Assembly (NCBI GenBank): GCA_021234535.1
Contig: CM037850.1
Location: forward strand, 2,604,001-2,668,000
DNA from: Stichopus chloronotus
Lineage: Eukaryota > Echinodermata > Holothuroidea > Aspidochirotida > Stichopodidae
Length of the DNA stretch: 64,000 bases
Reading direction: 5' to 3'
This document shows, one piece after another, positions 60,769 to 64,000 of this stretch. The position numbers were made by a program, and so were the translations under genes. Within the stretch, counting starts at the first letter, position 1. Each line of letters begins with the position of its first letter. Below the pieces are notes generated by a model, which worked only from the letters and a program-made list of their open reading frames with translations, was not told the origin of the DNA and did no database searches.

Positions 60769-61338
60769 CAGTCATGGCTATAGGCTGCATCATTGCAGAA
60801 TGAGTTGTAGACTGCACATCATAGACAGTAGAGTCAAAGGCTGCGTGGGACTTCATATCACTTAATACAGTAGGCTGCATATTGCAGACTGTATGTGGAC
60901 TGTATGTCACAGACTGTGAATGCAGGCTGCATATCACAGACTGTGTGGACTGCATAGATCATAGACTGGGTATGGAGGCTGCATATCACAGACTGGGTAT
61001 GTTAGGGCTGCGTATGCCACATAGTGTGTATGTAGGCCACATATCACAGGCTGCAGAGACTGCATACATCACTGTCTCTTACAGTGTAGGAAGTCTACAC
61101 CATCAGGCACTGAAGACATCACCGGTGCAATCATACTCAGCATACCACAGACATGATCAGTGTAGCATATCACAGAAAGAGGGCTGTATATCCCAGGCAG
61201 TACACTGCAGTACTCAGGATGCGTATTGCATCCACGGGGCCACATACATAAATCGCAGACAGCTGGCTACATGGGCAGTCTGTCATAGACAGGCTGCAGC
61301 TAAGGCTGCATATTGCACACAGTGGGCAGTGTTAGTCA
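60769..61338 (+). repeat. Degenerate GGCTGCATATCACAGACTG satellite-like array
   Basis: Phrases such as GCATATTGCAGACTGTATGT, GGCTGCATATCACAGACTG (several times) and GGCTGCATATTGCACAC recur at irregular spacing. The array keeps a 159-codon plus-strand frame (60882-61361) and a minus-strand frame open; their repeated YHRLGM and CSLHSQS-like phrases show that they are products of the repeat, not genes. Confidence 0.75.
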
Positions 61339-61472
61339 CCAACAGGTTGGTTTGCACATGAAAACCAGGGTATAATTTTGTTTATACAATATGCATCGCA
61401 GCTTTCAGGTTTCTTCCTTATTGTGTTGCAAAACCTGTAAAAGCATTATGTTGTATGTACAAAAACTGTTAC

Positions 61473-61820
61473 CTGTGTAGCAATTTGACCATAAATGTGT
61501 GTAGCAGAATAAGATGCAATACTGGATAAATTATTCCCTGAAAACTGTGGGCTTTGTATCGCAGACAGCATCTTGTCTGTTGTACAGTATGTACAGAGAG
61601 CTTGGTGGCTGCTTTAGCAGACTGTAAATTTTGGCTTCATATTGCTGTGTAGCAATTTGACCATAAATGTGTGTAGGAAAATGAGATGCAATACTGGATA
61701 AATTTATTATTCCCTGAAAACTGTGGGCTTTGTATTGCAGACAGCATCTTGTCTGTTACAAGTACACAGAGAGCTTAGTGGTTGCTTTAGCAGACTGTAA
61801 ATTTTGGCTTCATATTGCAA
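61473..61820 (+). repeat. 172-bp tandem duplication
   Basis: CTGTGTAGCAATTTGACCAT starts at 61473 and 61645. Both copies run through AAGATGCAATACTGGATAAA or its variant, GAAAACTGTGGGCTTTGTAT, AGACAGCATCTTGTCTGT and CTTTAGCAGACTGTAAATTT with few differences. A recent duplication adjoining the degenerate array, some of whose GCAGACTG phrases it retains. Confidence 0.92.
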
Positions 61821-61949
61821 GTACTTGTAAGCTGCCTAGTATGAAATTTTTCGCTAGTACCAGCATGGTAATGTGAGCTGTTGCAATCACATGGTATGAT
61901 ATCTATTTATATATCTGTCTAACTATCTGTCCGCCTGTCTGTCTATCCA

Positions 61950-63165
61950 ATTTGTCCCATGTGGGTCCTTTGGCCCATTTTATAAAATTCTACAAAATGC
62001 TTCTTGTCCTAGAGATTTCATTGTACAGGGTTGATGGTTTGCCTCTGTGATACTCTGTTGATGGTCCCTTCAGTGTGTTCAGGGATTTTTAGTACAAGAC
62101 CCCATGTGGGCCCAGTTTCCCATTACTGTATGTGAAATTCTGTTTGAAATGCTGCTTCTCACATATACATCCATGGATTTATATTAAACTTAGACATAGT
62201 GTTCCTTGGGTGGTAGTTCATGTGGGATGTACAAAGAGCTTTCAGTTTAAGGTCCCATGTGGACCCTATGGTCCATTGTAGGAAATTCTGCAAAGTTCTT
62301 CTTCTCCTACATATTCTGTTGAACAATGTTGATGGTTTGTCATAATGATACTCTGCTAGTGGTTATCTTAGGGTGTTCATGAATTTGTAGTCTGTGGTTC
62401 CATTTGAACTCTATGGTCCATTTTATGAAATTCTGCAAATTCTCTCGTACTGTTACACTGACTCTTTAAACTGTCATTAACACCTCAAATATCCCTTCCA
62501 TGCATGAATGATAATTGAGTAATGGGACAGTGTTGGTTGGTAGGGGAGGGCTAACTGAAACTCTATATTGCCCTCAGGTCTTTTGACCAGTATATGTACA
62601 TTCAAGGGGTAGTTTGAGTTGTTTCATGAACTTCAGTCAGTCTTCTCAAACCTGTCAATTATGTGTCAAGTTTCTAGTGACAGATCAATGTTCAACTAAG
62701 AGGATCCCCATTATGAGTCACATACATATGGCCACTATTGGGTGAGTACGTTAATGATTGAAATTGGTTTTGGAAAACTTGTGACCATTCACTTATCCAC
62801 GTTTGTGCTAATTCATGTACCCACAGCCAGTACAAACCATAAAGAAAAATTGATAACAATTTAGTTTTCATAATTATTGGATGTGATTAGTGATCCTGAG
62901 CATTTGGTGATGACCTTCAAACTTTTCATAAATTGGCAGTAGTTTATTGACAAAGATCAAACTTCTGCACTGATAGTGCTCTAGTTTATGAAATTCAGAA
63001 AATAGTGCTTTCCTACAGATTCTCTTGTACAATGTTGATGCCTTGGTATGATGATATTCAGTTAGTGGTTCCTGTGATTTGACATACTGTAATGATACAT
63101 GAACGGTACCCTCAGGGTGTTGAGGTACTGTATGAGCTTCTGCAGCAATGGTGCTCTATTTTTTG
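61950..63165 (+). repeat. 147-bp four-unit tandem array plus 3' segment, copy B
   Basis: Units with the CCCATGTGGG-type motif start at 61956, 62101, 62254 and about 62399, closely paralleling copy A at 18495-19445, including ATACATCCATGGATTTATAT, CTCAAATATCCCT, GCATGAATGATAATTG, GTTTCATGAACTTCAG, GCTCTAGTTTATGAAATTC and GGTACC-TCAG-GTGTTGAGGTA. About 300 bp (62650-62955) is present here and absent from copy A. A CTGTCTGTCTATC simple stretch precedes it. Confidence 0.85.
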
Positions 63166-64000
63166 GGGGGGAGGGGTCAGTTGTATCTTCTTTGTCCGCA
63201 TGTGTGGTCAATGCATGCATCTACACAACATGCTTATCAGAATTGAGCATGTATGTTGTTTAAATCATACTGTAGTATTGTACATCAGAAGCATGTTACT
63301 TCGATGACTGATACAGTGGGTACATAGGTCCTGTGATATAAACACATGGTTGCTAGACTCAACCATAACCTACTTTTCTGTGCAGTCATTCCCACTATGT
63401 AGACCTTTTATCTGTCTGTCATCTGATAAATCATGCTTGGGTTGCCAGGTGCATTATTATATCTAGATCTGTGGATGATCAACTCGACTTTGTTTGTATC
63501 TAAGTATGGACTGTGGATCGTGGATGTCGAAGAAACCTAACTGGTTCTGCCACTGCTAGATGTCTGCAAAAGCTGTATCTATTTTTAGAGAGTAAGAGGT
63601 AATCCTAGTAAGATTATTCATCGATCATGCCCAACTATTTTGGGAACTGCAGTGGAGTATAGGTATCCGTCCCTGCAGATCTTAGCAGAGTGTGGAATCT
63701 CCAGAAGAGTTTTTGAAAAGTAAGCTATAGTTGTATTAGCTTGCAAGTCACAATGCCTAGCTACATCCATGAGCGAGGACAGTGCAATTGCATGGCTCAT
63801 GAGTTGAGAGCATTGAGTCAGGTCAAATTAGTTTTCACTGTGCTGAAATAGTTGGGAATGTGCGAAGTGTACAGCGTTGCTGCCAGTATGGTACGTTAAG
63901 TGGCTACACTGTTTGAATATAATGAAGCCATATGTAACATATGTCTTTTCAATGTCACTGTTAGTTCATGTAAGTATATTGTTGTAATTTAACATTCCGA

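Larger units (their letters stand above)
51923..64000 (+). other. Intron 2 of the DGK gene (open at the right edge)
   Basis: Starts with a consensus GTAAGT donor. No downstream DGK exon with a C1 zinc finger or WFETN-type motif was found, so this intron probably spans the rest of the window. It is strongly repeat-loaded: a 250-bp-period duplication at 53.8-54.1 kb, MITE copies at 56.0 and 58.8-59.2 kb, a degenerate satellite at 60.77-61.34 kb, a 172-bp tandem duplication at 61.47-61.82 kb and a large repeat block at 61.95-63.16 kb. The stretches 51.95-53.75, 56.3-57.4, 57.55-58.8, 59.25-60.7 and 63.2-64.0 kb show nothing I can name. Confidence 0.6.

Noticed and set aside
60882..61361. 159-codon open frame, joint longest in the window
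   Set aside because: Its peptide repeats with the degenerate satellite, so the frame is open because the repeat lacks stops.
1..64000. CRISPR array, operon, phage or bacterial features
   Set aside because: Introns, microsatellites, MITEs and lack of dense coding show animal nuclear DNA; no regularly spaced direct repeats with unique spacers exist.

Overview
The window looks like nuclear DNA from an animal with a low-GC, CpG-poor, repeat-rich genome and large introns. Evidence: canonical GT/AG introns of several kb, almost no long open frames, many decayed dispersed repeats, microsatellites, and a CR1/L2-like retroelement tail. The repeat texture and long introns suggest a marine invertebrate, perhaps an echinoderm or other non-vertebrate deuterostome. 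That placement is an impression, not a proof.

One protein-coding gene can be named with good support: the 5' end of a plus-strand type IV diacylglycerol kinase (zeta/iota class; fly rdgA is also in this class). Coding exon 1 is 45343-45554 and exon 2 is 51799-51922. They join in frame across a 6.2 kb intron into 112 residues ending in the conserved RTTVDWS block just before the C1 zinc fingers. I found no C1 or catalytic exon in the remaining 12 kb, so the gene runs off the right edge. Its proximal promoter and 5'UTR probably lie at about 44.9-45.34 kb.

The left 44 kb has no gene I can name. It holds exon-like segments of low confidence on both strands (plus: 299-505, 2201-2328, 29494-29578, 40441-40476; minus: 8229-8528, 28152-28359, 41470-41548). 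The minus-strand pieces could belong to one gene transcribed towards the left edge, but this is speculative. CpG-retaining stretches at 27.86-28.56 and 29.94-31.45 kb may be regulatory.

Most recognisable structure is repetitive. (a) A superfamily carrying a GGTGGAGGTCAA segment and a four-unit 147-bp array (5.3-6.2, 10.0-11.2, 18.5-19.4, 61.9-63.2 kb). (b) A 600-700 bp family in three copies (14.9, 17.1, 33.3 kb). (c) A 252-bp unit tandemly triplicated at 35.3-36.0 kb, with relatives at 36.0-36.8, 31.9 and 50.9-51.3 kb. (d) An ACTTTGGATC/GGGTACC family (1.2, 16.6, 37.1, 49.4 kb). (e) A TTAA-flanked MITE at 58846-59200 with perfect 17-bp terminal inverted repeats and an inverted relative at 56.0 kb. 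(f) A foldback element at 32.23-32.48 kb. (g) Several minisatellites and degenerate satellites. No tRNA or rRNA gene and no CRISPR array was seen.
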